Translations under genes and position numbers: made by a program
Assembly (NCBI GenBank): GCA_944320465.1
Contig: CALUHO010000029.1
Location: 1-42,944 of the forward strand
Length of the DNA: 42,944 nucleotides
Reading direction: 5' to 3'
Source: an uncultured Bacteroidales bacterium
Lineage (GTDB): Bacteria; Bacteroidota; Bacteroidia; Bacteroidales; P3
In this document: one piece after another, positions 28,585 to 36,929 of the stretch
How the letters are laid out: every line of letters starts with the position of its first letter
Position numbering within the stretch: position 1 is the stretch's first letter
Notes under the pieces: generated by a model
What the model saw: the letters and a program-made list of their open reading frames with translations, nothing else
Database searches by the model: none
What the model was told of the DNA's origin: nothing

Positions 28585-31413
28585 CTACAGGTTCAAGGTC
28601 TTGAAAACCACTTCCAATGCCGCCGGATCCTTGATGCGGACTTCCCTTGTCTTCTTGCCGTCGAAAGCCCCGACGATGCCGGCAGCTTCCAATTGATCCA
28701 TGATGCGTCCGGCGCGGTTGTAGCCCAATTTGAACTTCCGCTGCAGCATCGAAGTGGAACCCTGCTGGCTGCTGACCACCATTTCGGCGGCTTCCTTGAA
28801 CAAGGCATCCCATTCGTCCTCTTCCATATCGACCGCTTTGCCGCCTTCTCCGTTCTCGTCCGGGCATTCGGGCAGCAGGTAAGCGGTAGGGTAGCCCCGT
28901 TGCGAGCCGATGAATTCCGTAATCCTTTCGATTTCCGGCGTGTCGATGAAGGCGCATTGCAAACGTTTCAGCCCTTCGCCCATCGAGATGAGCATGTCCC
29001 CTCGTCCGACCAACTGGTCGGCACCGCCTGCGTCCAGGATTACCCGGGAGTTGATTTTCTGGCTGACTTTGAAAGCAATACGGGCTGGGAAGTTGGCTTT
29101 GATAAGGCCGGTGATGATGTCGGCCGAAGGCCGTTGGGTAGCGATGACCAAATGGATCCCGACGGCTCGGGCCAATTGCGCCAGACGGGCTATGGGGAGT
29201 TCCACTTCCTTGCCCGCTGTCATGATAAGGTCAGCGAACTCATCGATAATCAAGACGATATAAGGCAAGAAACGATGCCCTGCCTCCGGATTCAAGCGTC
29301 GCGAGACAAACTTTTTGTTGTATTCCTTGAGGTTCTTGGCACCGGCATCCTTGAGCAGGTCGTAACGGCTGTCCATCTCGATGCACAGCGAGTTGAGAGT
29401 GCGGACCACCTTGCGAGTGTCGGTGATGACAGCTTCTTCGCTATCAGGCAGTTTGGCCAGATACTGACGTTCAATCTTGTTGAAAAGGCTCAGTTCCACT
29501 TTTTTAGGATCCACCATGACGAATTTGAGTTCGGCAGGATGCTTGGAATAGAGCAGGGATGCGATGATGGCATTCAATCCGACCGATTTCCCTTGCCCTG
29601 TGGCTCCGGCGACCAGCAAGTGCGGCATCTTGGCCAGATCCGCCACGAAGACTTCGTTCGAAATCGTTTTTCCCAGCGCGACCGGCAGGGCGAAACCGCT
29701 GTGCAGGAATTTGTCGCTGGTGAGCATGTCGCGCATCGGGACTATCTGCTTCTGTCGGTTCGGGACTTCGATGCCGATAGTCCCCTTGCCTGGAATCGGC
29801 GCGATGATGCGGATGCCCAAGGCGGAAAGGCTCAACGCGATATCGTCTTCCAAGTTCTTGATTTTGCTGATGCGGACTCCGGGAGATGGCACGATCTCGT
29901 ACAAGGTGACGGTCGGGCCGATGGTGGCCGAAATCTTGTCGATGGCAATGCCGTAGTTGAGCAAGGTGTTGACAATCTGGTCTTTGTTGGCAACCAATTC
30001 TTCTTCCATGTCTTGAATCTTCTGCGATTGGTCGCCGAAGTCCTCCAAGAGGTTCAGAGTAGGGAATTGGTAGTCGGAAAGTTCCAAGCGGGGATCAAAG
30101 GGTGTGTCGATGCTGAAGTGGTCCGGTCGAGGTGTCGCCGAGCTTGTAGCAGCCGCTTGTTCCTGATTGGCCCGGAGGTCGATGACTTCCAGTTCGGCTT
30201 CTTCGGATTTCGTGTATTCTTCTTTGTCTGCCAGGGTGGATTCCGGTTGTGCGGACAAGCTTAATGCCGCGTTGGCAGAGCGGGTTTCCTCCTTGACTGT
30301 GATCGGGCTTTGTTGATAGCTGGCTGTCGGGATACAGGCATCTTCTTCCTCGCCTTCGTTTTCCAATGTGTAAACGAGGCGTCCCGGATTCGCAGGGGTT
30401 TGTGCCGGCATTTCTTCGGCTTTGCGTATATGCAATTCGAATTCAAGCTCTTGCTCTTTGTCGTGGAGCCGCCCGGTCGGGGTTTCCGGGTTCGATGCCG
30501 GGGATGTCCTGAACCCGTCCTGACGGAGCCGGGTGCTGAGGGTCATTCCATCCAAGTCGTCATTCTCTTCTTGGAATGCATGGTTTTTTTGCGGGTCGTT
30601 TGCTTGAGGACGGCGGTAGGACGAAACTGATTGCTGTCCATAAGCGGGCGATGCCGATAGGGAGGGAACGCTTGCAGGGCGGGTTCTCTTCCTTCTGTTT
30701 ATCTGGATTTTGAGCATGTTGTAACTGGCAATCAAGTAGCAGGCTAACAGGAATGCCAATAAAAGAATGTTCCCTACTTTCCCGATGAGCCCTTGCAGGT
30801 AGCGGCTGGCGTACATCCCGGCGCTACCCCCGAAGATGTAATTGCTCCCCCCGTTGAAGATGCTTCCCAGAAAAATGGATATCCAAAGGAGTCCGAACAG
30901 CATTTGCAGGATGGTGCGTCTCCAATGAATCCGGCGGATGCCGAGGATATGGATGCCGGCAAGGAAAATGGCTATGGGCAGGACAAAAGAGGCTAAGCCG
31001 AAACCTTGGTTTACCAGCGCATAGGATATATAAGCTCCAAGCCGTCCTCCGAAGTTACGGACCTGCCAGCCGTTATCAGACCAGATATTACCTTTCTGCA
31101 TCTGTTGCACTACATCGTAGTCTATCCACCAATAAAAAAAATGGGAGAGCATGGATAGAAAAAGCAAAAGTCCGATAGCTATGCAGAGGAATCCTGTAAT
31201 CCGTTTGGCTTTTTGTGCTGGAAGGCCGGCTATGAGTTCGGAGAGTTTCTGGGAAAGGGGCTTGGGTTTTGGACATTCCGATTCGGTTGCGGACTCGGCA
31301 TCTTTAATATCGTTTTTCCCCTCGGGCTCTGGCAGGGATTTGTTTTTTTCTTCGTCAGGCCTGATTGGCGGTTCAGGTTTGTGAACTGGAGCTATTCTTT
31401 TGTTTTTTGGCAT
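28585..31413 (-). CDS. ftsK: DNA translocase FtsK
   Basis: The 942-aa protein contains an N-terminal region of 4-5 membrane helices (about 70-240) and a long Ser/Glu/Gln-rich linker (245-450). The RecA-like motor domain has Walker A GATGQGKSVG near residue 600 and Walker B VLIIDEFADLIM near 720. The C-terminal gamma winged helix is at about 880-940, ending in KKTREVRIKDPAALEV. It pumps the chromosome terminus through the division septum and aids dimer resolution. The linker lies in the usual place but is not well conserved. The start, MPKNKR, is the first ATG after an A/T-rich leader. Confidence 0.96.
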   Translation of the reverse strand: MPKNKRIAPVHKPEPPIRPDEEKNKSLPEPEGKNDIKDAESATESECPKPKPLSQKLSELIAGLPAQKAKRITGFLCIAIGLLLFLSMLSHFFYWWIDYDVVQQMQKGNIWSDNGWQVRNFGGRLGAYISYALVNQGFGLASFVLPIAIFLAGIHILGIRRIHWRRTILQMLFGLLWISIFLGSIFNGGSNYIFGGSAGMYASRYLQGLIGKVGNILLLAFLLACYLIASYNMLKIQINRRKRTRPASVPSLSASPAYGQQSVSSYRRPQANDPQKNHAFQEENDDLDGMTLSTRLRQDGFRTSPASNPETPTGRLHDKEQELEFELHIRKAEEMPAQTPANPGRLVYTLENEGEEEDACIPTASYQQSPITVKEETRSANAALSLSAQPESTLADKEEYTKSEEAELEVIDLRANQEQAAATSSATPRPDHFSIDTPFDPRLELSDYQFPTLNLLEDFGDQSQKIQDMEEELVANKDQIVNTLLNYGIAIDKISATIGPTVTLYEIVPSPGVRISKIKNLEDDIALSLSALGIRIIAPIPGKGTIGIEVPNRQKQIVPMRDMLTSDKFLHSGFALPVALGKTISNEVFVADLAKMPHLLVAGATGQGKSVGLNAIIASLLYSKHPAELKFVMVDPKKVELSLFNKIERQYLAKLPDSEEAVITDTRKVVRTLNSLCIEMDSRYDLLKDAGAKNLKEYNKKFVSRRLNPEAGHRFLPYIVLIIDEFADLIMTAGKEVELPIARLAQLARAVGIHLVIATQRPSADIITGLIKANFPARIAFKVSQKINSRVILDAGGADQLVGRGDMLISMGEGLKRLQCAFIDTPEIERITEFIGSQRGYPTAYLLPECPDENGEGGKAVDMEEDEWDALFKEAAEMVVSSQQGSTSMLQRKFKLGYNRAGRIMDQLEAAGIVGAFDGKKTREVRIKDPAALEVVFKTLNL

Positions 31414-32009
31414 CGGAATTTCTGCTGTTATATATAGTAGGTATTGTCGTTTTTTTTTGTGAAAGGCGGGGTATCATAACGGGCAATCTGGCTTCGCACA
31501 GGATTGGTTGCAGCGAAGTCCTTTTCGTCCTCGTCTATAACCAAGGGGATGCCTTGGCGATGGTTTTCGGCTCAATCGGTACTTATTCTGCTTTGGCGAA
31601 GCCCAATTTTCCTTGCGCTTCGGCAAAGCCAATTTGTCCGTTTTTTTGATACATTCTCTTTCGAGAGGACTATGTCCAAACAAAGTTACTACAAAAAAGT
31701 GGAATACGGAAGAATGAAGTAATAGAATTGATTTACAGAGGTTTCATTTAAGCTGCCGATTCTCTCCAACGCCACCACAATCCTTGCAAAAGCCAAATCA
31801 AGACGTCGCTACGTTACTTGTTCGTAACCACACCATATAAGTGACGAAATGGGTAAGAATGGTAAAACAAGACATTGTGATATAGTGAGTTACTGACAAC
31901 TCACGCAATAAATCCGGTTACGGAAAAAGATTGCGCCGTTCCTCCGTGTTTTGCGTACCGACGAAGGATTCTTCACCGACTAATTTTGAACCTAAAAAAA
32001 TTAAGGACG
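31414..32009. other. Intergenic region and probable left boundary of the conjugative element
   Basis: A family B-like left end at 31465-31486 opens the region. The rest has no gene and includes GTAACTTTGT on the minus strand (31680-31689), close to the GTAnnTTTGC site used by CTnDOT-type integrases. TAATTTTG at 31981-31988 could be a -7 box for int. Element DNA probably begins around 31680-31700. Confidence 0.4.
31465..31650. repeat. Partial family B-like repeat beside ftsK
   Basis: The left end GTATCATAACGGGCAA, with GGCGG upstream, matches 18 of 22 positions of family B, and CTGGCTTCGC follows as in the complete copies. The right end is not recognisable; TTTTTTGATACATTC near 31643 recalls the sequence beyond the right end of copy 1. 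The boundary given is approximate. Confidence 0.5.
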
Positions 32010-33245
32010 ATGAAGAGTACATTTTCAGTTATCTACTACCTCAAACGTCAGGTAGTGAAAAAGGACGGGACAGTACCCGTCATGGGACGTATCACGGTGG
32101 ACGGAAGCCAAACACAGTTCAGCTGCAAACTGACCGTCGATCCCAAGCTGTGGGACACCAAAGGAGGACGTGTCACGGGCAGAAGCACGGCTGCACTCGA
32201 AACGAACCGTATGCTCGACAAGATGCGCGTACGCATCAACAAGCACTATCAGGAAATCATGGAGCGTGACAACTTCGTCACTGCGGAAAAGGTGAAAAAC
32301 GCCTTTCTCGGACTGGAACACCGCTACCACACGCTGTTGCAGGTGTTCCGGCAACACAACGAGGACTATGCCAAGCAGGTGGAGGCAGGCATGAAAGCCA
32401 AAGGCACGTTTAACAAGTACAAGATCGTTTACAAGCACCTGCAAGAGTTTCTCACCATCCGCTACCATGTGAAGGACATTGCCCTGAAAGAGCTTACACC
32501 CGCTTTCATTTCCGATTTTGAAATGTTCCTGCGCACGGACAAACACTGCTGCACCAATACCGTGTGGCTGTATGTCTGCCCGCTTCGGACGATGGTGTTC
32601 ATCGCCATCAACAATGAGTGGCTCACGCGCGACCCGTTCCGTGAGTATGAAATCAAGAAGGAGGAAACGACCCGCAGCTTTCTGACGAAAGATGAAATCC
32701 GCCTGCTGATGGAAGGCAAGCTGAAGAATGCGAAGCAAGAACTGTATCGTGATTTATACCTATTCTGCGCCTTCACGGGCTTGTCGTTCGCCGATATGCG
32801 CAACCTGACGGAAGAGAATATCCGCACCTACTTTGATGAACACGAGTGGATAAACATCAACCGCCAGAAGACGGGTGTGGTGTCCAACATCCGTATGCTC
32901 GACATAGCGAAGCGCATCATCGACAAATACCGTGGGCTGTGCGGGGACGGCAGGATATTCCCCGTACCCCACTATAACACGTGCCTTGCCGGAATCCGGA
33001 CCGTCGCCAAGCGTTGCGGTATCACCAAGCATATTACATGGCATCAAAGCCGCCATACGGCCGCCACGACGGTGTTCCTCTCCAACGGCGTACCTATCGA
33101 AACGGTCAGTTCCATGCTGGGACACAAGAGCATAAAGACAACGCAGATATACGCGAAAATAACCAAAGAGAAGCTCAATCAAGACATGGAGAACCTTGCC
33201 GCGAGATTGAACCAAATCGAGGAATTTGCAGGTTGTACCATCTAA
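32010..33245 (+). CDS. int: IntDOT-type tyrosine recombinase (element integrase)
   Basis: The 411-aa length equals that of IntDOT of the Bacteroides conjugative transposon CTnDOT. The arm-binding N-terminal domain (MKSTFSVIYYLKRQ.. to about 100), core-binding domain (about 105-215) and catalytic domain (220-411) are all present. The usual first catalytic arginine is Ser259 (FTGLSFADMR), as known in IntDOT; H345 and R348 lie in HQSRHT, a histidine in LGHKS and Tyr381 in QIYAKI. It integrates and excises the element. ATG 32010 gives the standard N-terminus; an in-frame TTG 8 codons earlier is unlikely. Confidence 0.93.
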   Translation: MKSTFSVIYYLKRQVVKKDGTVPVMGRITVDGSQTQFSCKLTVDPKLWDTKGGRVTGRSTAALETNRMLDKMRVRINKHYQEIMERDNFVTAEKVKNAFLGLEHRYHTLLQVFRQHNEDYAKQVEAGMKAKGTFNKYKIVYKHLQEFLTIRYHVKDIALKELTPAFISDFEMFLRTDKHCCTNTVWLYVCPLRTMVFIAINNEWLTRDPFREYEIKKEETTRSFLTKDEIRLLMEGKLKNAKQELYRDLYLFCAFTGLSFADMRNLTEENIRTYFDEHEWININRQKTGVVSNIRMLDIAKRIIDKYRGLCGDGRIFPVPHYNTCLAGIRTVAKRCGITKHITWHQSRHTAATTVFLSNGVPIETVSSMLGHKSIKTTQIYAKITKEKLNQDMENLAARLNQIEEFAGCTI

Positions 33246-33257
33246 AACAGAGAAGCC

Positions 33258-33620
33258 ATGAAACGTGACATAATCATCATTGAGGACAAGGCGGTCAGCG
33301 TAACCGGTAACGATGTATGGATGACCGCCGGAGAAATCGCCGGACTGTTCCACACAGGTGTCCCGGCAGTGAACGCCGCCATTAAAGCCATCCTCAAAGC
33401 GGACGTGTTGAGTGACTACGAGGTATGCCGCTACATTCAACTTGAAAACGGTCTGTATGCGGATGTTTACTCGCTTGAGATCATCATCCCCGTCGCTTTC
33501 AGATTGAACACCTACTGCACGCACGTGTTCCGCACGTGGCTGGTGTGTAAAGCTCTCTCGAAAGAAAAGCGACAGGCATACGTGATGTTCATACAGAACG
33601 GGAAAGCCGGGTATTGCTGA
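33258..33620 (+). CDS. Short RhuM-like protein
   Basis: The 120-aa product resembles the N-terminal domain of RhuM/Fic-associated virulence-like proteins. Segments such as VWMTAGEIAGLFHTGVPAVN and YSLEIIIPVAFRLNTYCTHV, then FRTWLVCKALSKEK, fit that domain. Typical RhuM proteins are longer (about 300 aa), so this may be a truncated or minimal form. It starts 12 bases after int and is followed by a bidirectional terminator. A DNA-binding or regulatory role is possible but unproven. Confidence 0.6.
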   Translation: MKRDIIIIEDKAVSVTGNDVWMTAGEIAGLFHTGVPAVNAAIKAILKADVLSDYEVCRYIQLENGLYADVYSLEIIIPVAFRLNTYCTHVFRTWLVCKALSKEKRQAYVMFIQNGKAGYC

Positions 33621-33635
33621 ACACGCATACGTGCC

Positions 33636-33686
33636 AACAAAAAGGAAACGGACAGCCTAATTTGAGTTGTCCGTTTCCTTTTTGTT
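33636..33686. terminator. Bidirectional terminator
   Basis: A perfect 19-bp stem (33636-33654 with 33668-33686) and a 13-base loop, with five A or T at the stem base. It ends the int operon from the left and the two HTH genes from the right. Confidence 0.92.
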
Positions 33687-33702
33687 CGTTTTCATGCTTC
33701 CT

Positions 33703-34008
33703 TTATTCTATTGGCTTGCGGTAATTCGCCTCCAGCAGTTCACGCAATCCCGATTCGGGGTAAAGCACTTTTCCTCCTAAAAGGATGAAGGGCAACACCC
33801 TGTTGTTGCGGTATTCCTGCAAGGTACGGCGGCTCACACGGAGCAACTCCGCCACCTCCCTGTCCGTCAGGTAACGTTCCCCGTCCAGCGGCGGACGGTA
33901 GTTTTCCAAAAATGCGGAGAGCCATTTAGAGCCTTTGCGCATATTCTGCACCACGGTGGCAAGCGGCTCGTCCTCCAGTGTAAAAACATTGTTGTTCTCG
34001 TTCATCAT
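33703..34008 (-). CDS. Small excisionase-type helix-turn-helix protein
   Basis: The 101-aa product carries a winged helix of the MerR/excisionase type (YLTDREVAELLRVSRRTLQE, then YRNNRVLPFILLGGKVLY). It probably binds DNA at the element's ends or promoters. It is 30 bases downstream of a second HTH gene on the same strand. Confidence 0.85.
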   Translation of the reverse strand: MMNENNNVFTLEDEPLATVVQNMRKGSKWLSAFLENYRPPLDGERYLTDREVAELLRVSRRTLQEYRNNRVLPFILLGGKVLYPESGLRELLEANYRKPIE

Positions 34009-34038
34009 GACTTTGGATTCAGTGGGTGAATAACAAGA

Positions 34039-34332
34039 TTATCTGCCGCCGGGATAGAGCGTACCGATAAGCGGAATCAGCCTCTTGACTTCTTCCTGCT
34101 TGTAATAGAACCTGCGGTTTATCTGCGAGTAGCCGATAAGCCGTTTGTCGCGTAACGTCTGCAACGTGCGCGGGCTGATTCTCAACTGCCCGCAGACTTC
34201 CTCGCCCGTGAGCCATCTTTCCAGCCGCCCTCCGTCGTTCTTGCGCTTCAGGGCGGCAACCTTCTCCGAGAGGGCATTGAAGGACGCCAACATCATCTCG
34301 AAGGTCTTTTTCTCGATAGATACAATTTCCAT
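34039..34332 (-). CDS. Small excisionase-type helix-turn-helix protein
   Basis: The 97-aa product has an HTH_17-like fold (WLTGEEVCGQLRISPRTLQT, then LRDKRLIGYSQINRRFYYKQ). I use the ATG ending at 34332 (MEIVSIEKKTFEM). A TACCTTTG box at 34357-34364 lies only 25 bases upstream and would exclude the longer form that starts at 34377. It is divergent from xis2c. Confidence 0.85.
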   Translation of the reverse strand: MEIVSIEKKTFEMMLASFNALSEKVAALKRKNDGGRLERWLTGEEVCGQLRISPRTLQTLRDKRLIGYSQINRRFYYKQEEVKRLIPLIGTLYPGGR

Positions 34333-34356
34333 ATTCAAAACATTTCTGGTTTGCCG

Positions 34357-34364
34357 CAAAGGTA
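34357..34364 (-). promoter_or_regulatory. -7 box (TACCTTTG) of the minus-strand HTH pair
   Basis: A full TAnnTTTG match on the minus strand, 25 bases before the chosen start. The -33 element is not clear. Confidence 0.5.
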
Positions 34365-34456
34365 ACGCCATCCTCATGAACGCATATCGTTTCCCACTGA
34401 AAGGCTGTATGTTGCGCCATCTGTCCGGGTTACGGAGCCATTTCCGATAAAAATCT

Positions 34457-34471
34457 TACGTGAGACACGTA
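34457..34471. promoter_or_regulatory. Inverted-repeat operator candidate upstream of xis2c
   Basis: TACGTG-AGA-CACGTA is a perfect 6-3-6 inverted repeat about 70 bases upstream of the xis2c start. In CTnDOT the activator RteC binds an inverted repeat upstream of the excision operon promoter; position and shape fit, but this exact sequence was not checked against that site. A GAATTTTG near-match to a -7 box lies at 34504-34511. Confidence 0.45.
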
Positions 34472-34539
34472 GTGAGCTGTTAAAGCCCCTTTTGTTTATT
34501 GCCGAATTTTGCCGCAGAAACCAAAAGAAAGGACTGAAT

Positions 34540-34899
34540 ATGAAAGTAATAACGATGGAAAGTTCCGTCTTCACCGCATTGACGGAACAGATAGCCGAGA
34601 TAGCGGCACACGTGCGTGCCGTTTCCGGCGAAAGAAAGGAAAAATCCGCAGACAGGTTGCTCACCACCCGTGAGGCGGCGCACCTGCTGAATGTGAGTAC
34701 CCGCACCCTCCAGCGTATGCGCAGCGAGCATCGCATCGGCTATGTGGTGCTGCGCGGCAAGTGCCGCTACCGCCAGTCTGAAATCGACCGCCTGCTTGCG
34801 GACTGCACCGTCATGGAAGACGCGGCGACACCGACGGAAATGAAACGCAACCATACGCTGCGCACGGGAGGCGGCAAACCCAAAGGAAGGAGGACGTGA
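34540..34899 (+). CDS. xis2c: Xis2c-like excision protein
   Basis: The 119-aa basic protein has an excisionase-type HTH (LLTTREAAHLLNVSTRTLQR, then MRSEHRIGYVVLRGKCRY). It is first in the order xis2c-xis2d-orf3-exc, which matches the CTnDOT excision operon. It likely bends attachment-site DNA and helps the integrase excise the element. ATG 34540 (MKVITMESSVF) follows a GGACTGAAT leader; an upstream in-frame start is unlikely. Confidence 0.82.
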   Translation: MKVITMESSVFTALTEQIAEIAAHVRAVSGERKEKSADRLLTTREAAHLLNVSTRTLQRMRSEHRIGYVVLRGKCRYRQSEIDRLLADCTVMEDAATPTEMKRNHTLRTGGGKPKGRRT

Positions 34900-34902
34900 C
34901 GT

Positions 34903-35253
34903 ATGGAACTGCTTACCCGAAACAATTTCGAGAGCTGGATGCAGAAACTGGTTGAACGGCTCGACCGTCAGGACGAACTGCTGCTCTCCTTGCAACCGTC
35001 CGGCAAAACCCCAAACCCGATGGAACGTATCAGGATGTTCGACAACCAAGACCTCTGTATGCTGCTCCAGATCAGCAAGCGCACCCTACAACGCTACCGC
35101 AGCATCGGCGCGTTGCCGTATAAGACGCTCGGCAAAAAGACCTATTACAGCGAGGAGGACGTGCTGACGTTCCTTTCCGGACACGTAAAGGACTTCAAAA
35201 AAGAAGATATAGCCTTCTACAAGGCTCGTATCCATAATTTCTTTCAAAAATAA
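34903..35253 (+). CDS. xis2d: Xis2d-like excision protein
   Basis: The 116-aa basic protein has the same HTH class (FDNQDLCMLLQISKRTLQRY, then RSIGALPYKTLGKKTYYSEE). It lies 3 bases after the xis2c stop. With Xis2c it is probably required for excision of the element in CTnDOT-like systems. Confidence 0.82.
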   Translation: MELLTRNNFESWMQKLVERLDRQDELLLSLQPSGKTPNPMERIRMFDNQDLCMLLQISKRTLQRYRSIGALPYKTLGKKTYYSEEDVLTFLSGHVKDFKKEDIAFYKARIHNFFQK

Positions 35254-35273
35254 CCCATTAAAACATTTTTCAA

Positions 35274-36869
35274 ATGGCAAAGAAAAAAAGTGAAAAGGAC
35301 GTGCTGATAGTCCGTGACGAGAAGACGGGCGAAATCAGCGTGGTAGCCGGGCTGGATGCCGACGGTTCCCCCAAGCGTACCCCCGCGAAAGCGGAGAACG
35401 CGCAGAGTTTCCTGCAATTCGACCGCCACGGCGATGTGCTGGACAACTTCTTCAAAAACTTCTTCCGGCAGTGCAAGGAACCCAGCCGCTTCGGTTTCTA
35501 CCGTGTCGCGGCAGACCAAGCCGACAAACTGATGGAGGTGATGAAAGACCTGCTGAAAGACCCCGAAGCCAACAAGGAACTGCTTGCGCCCCACAAGGTG
35601 GACACTTCCGGCTACGAAAAGCAGGTGAAGGAAGAACAGACCGCCGAAAAGACGGAGCAGACGGAACAAAAGCAGGAAGAGCAGCCCAAAGAAAAACAAG
35701 AACAGGAAGAAATGGAAAAGAAGCAGGAACAGAATCAGGAAAGCCCGCAACAACAGGCACAGGGCAGACGGGGCTACCAGCCCATCGACGAGAGCAAAAT
35801 CAACTGGCAGGAGTTGGAAGAGAAATGGGGCGTGAAACGTGACGACCTTGAAAAGTCCGGTGACCTTCAGAAGATGCTCAACTACGGCAAATCCGACTTG
35901 GTAAAGGTGTCGCCCAAGTTTGGCGGCGAGGCTTTTGAACTGGACGCCCGCCTTTCCTTTAAGAAAGACGGTGAAGGCAATGTCAGTCTCGTGCCGCACT
36001 TCATCCGCAAGGAGCAGAAACTCGACGAGTACAAGGAACACAAGTTTTCGGACGAAGACCGTAAGAACCTGCGCGAAACGGGCAACCTCGGCAGGGTCGT
36101 GGACCTCGTGGACAAGGAAACGGGTGAAGTCACCCCCTCCTTCATCAGCATCGACCGCAAGACGAATGAAATCACGGACATCGCGGCAAGCAGGGTGCGC
36201 ATTCCGGAGCGCATCGGCAAGACGGAAATCACCAAGCAGGAGCAGGATATGCTCCGCGCCGGACTGCCCGTGCGCGACAAGTTGGTGGAGCGCAAGGACG
36301 GCAGGAAGTTCGTCACCACCCTGCAAGTGAACGTGGAGCAGCGCGGTGTGGAGTTCGTACCGGGAACGGGCAGGTCGCCCCGTACCGCACAGAAGCAGGA
36401 AGCCAAGAGCGACACCTCGCAGAACCAGACGCACAGCGGAGAAAATGCCGCCAATACCACGAAGGAACGCCGCAACACATGGACGAACGAGGACGGCAGC
36501 ATCCGCCCCATCAGCAAATGGAGCGGAGTGAACTTCACCGAACAGCAGAAAGCTGACTATGTGGCGGGCAAGACCATCAAATTAGAGAACGTGACCGACA
36601 AGCAGGGTTTCCACGCCACCATGTACCTCAAGTTCAACCCGGAGAAGGGCCGCCCGTACCGCTACGACACGAACCCCGACAACGCCCAGCAGGTAGCCCC
36701 GTCCAACGAGAGCCGCACGCAGGTGGCGGTGAACAACGAGGGCAAGACCAACGAGGCGACAAAGGAACTGAAAGAGCCGTTGCAGAAGGGACAGACCGCC
36801 CCGAAGAACGAGAACCAGCAACGGCAGCAGGACAAGCCGAAGAAGAACAACAAGGGCATGAAGATGTAA
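35274..36869 (+). CDS. DUF4099/DUF3945 protein (CTnDOT orf3-like)
   Basis: The 531-aa protein has a conserved N-terminal part (about 1-110) and a Gln/Glu/Lys-rich linker (115-165). A DUF4099-like segment opens INWQELEEKWGVKRDDLEKS (about 178-197), and DUF3945-type repeats follow (about 250-360 and 440-480). The C-terminus is basic and Gln/Asn-rich. Its place between xis2d and exc matches CTnDOT orf3, whose biochemical role is unclear. Start MAKKKSEKD follows Xis2d by 20 bases. Confidence 0.82.
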   Translation: MAKKKSEKDVLIVRDEKTGEISVVAGLDADGSPKRTPAKAENAQSFLQFDRHGDVLDNFFKNFFRQCKEPSRFGFYRVAADQADKLMEVMKDLLKDPEANKELLAPHKVDTSGYEKQVKEEQTAEKTEQTEQKQEEQPKEKQEQEEMEKKQEQNQESPQQQAQGRRGYQPIDESKINWQELEEKWGVKRDDLEKSGDLQKMLNYGKSDLVKVSPKFGGEAFELDARLSFKKDGEGNVSLVPHFIRKEQKLDEYKEHKFSDEDRKNLRETGNLGRVVDLVDKETGEVTPSFISIDRKTNEITDIAASRVRIPERIGKTEITKQEQDMLRAGLPVRDKLVERKDGRKFVTTLQVNVEQRGVEFVPGTGRSPRTAQKQEAKSDTSQNQTHSGENAANTTKERRNTWTNEDGSIRPISKWSGVNFTEQQKADYVAGKTIKLENVTDKQGFHATMYLKFNPEKGRPYRYDTNPDNAQQVAPSNESRTQVAVNNEGKTNEATKELKEPLQKGQTAPKNENQQRQQDKPKKNNKGMKM

Positions 36870-36929
36870 ATCCGTGTCCGCCACTAAATCCAAAATAAAA
36901 TCCAGAGTATCAACTAAAAAAGAAAGAAA

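Noticed and set aside
28351..30264. Plus-strand ORF of 637 codons across ftsK and lolA
   Set aside because: Frame-shadow of the ftsK coding sequence; composition (Asp/His/Phe/Gln-rich) is typical of antisense frames in G/C-rich codons.
34019..34420. Minus-strand ORF of 133 codons over the second HTH gene
   Set aside because: Alternative frame of the HTH gene at 34039-34332; it has no domain of its own.
35244..36434. Minus-strand ORF of 396 codons over the orf3-like gene
   Set aside because: Leu/Phe-rich antisense of a Glu/Lys-rich coding region; not a membrane protein.
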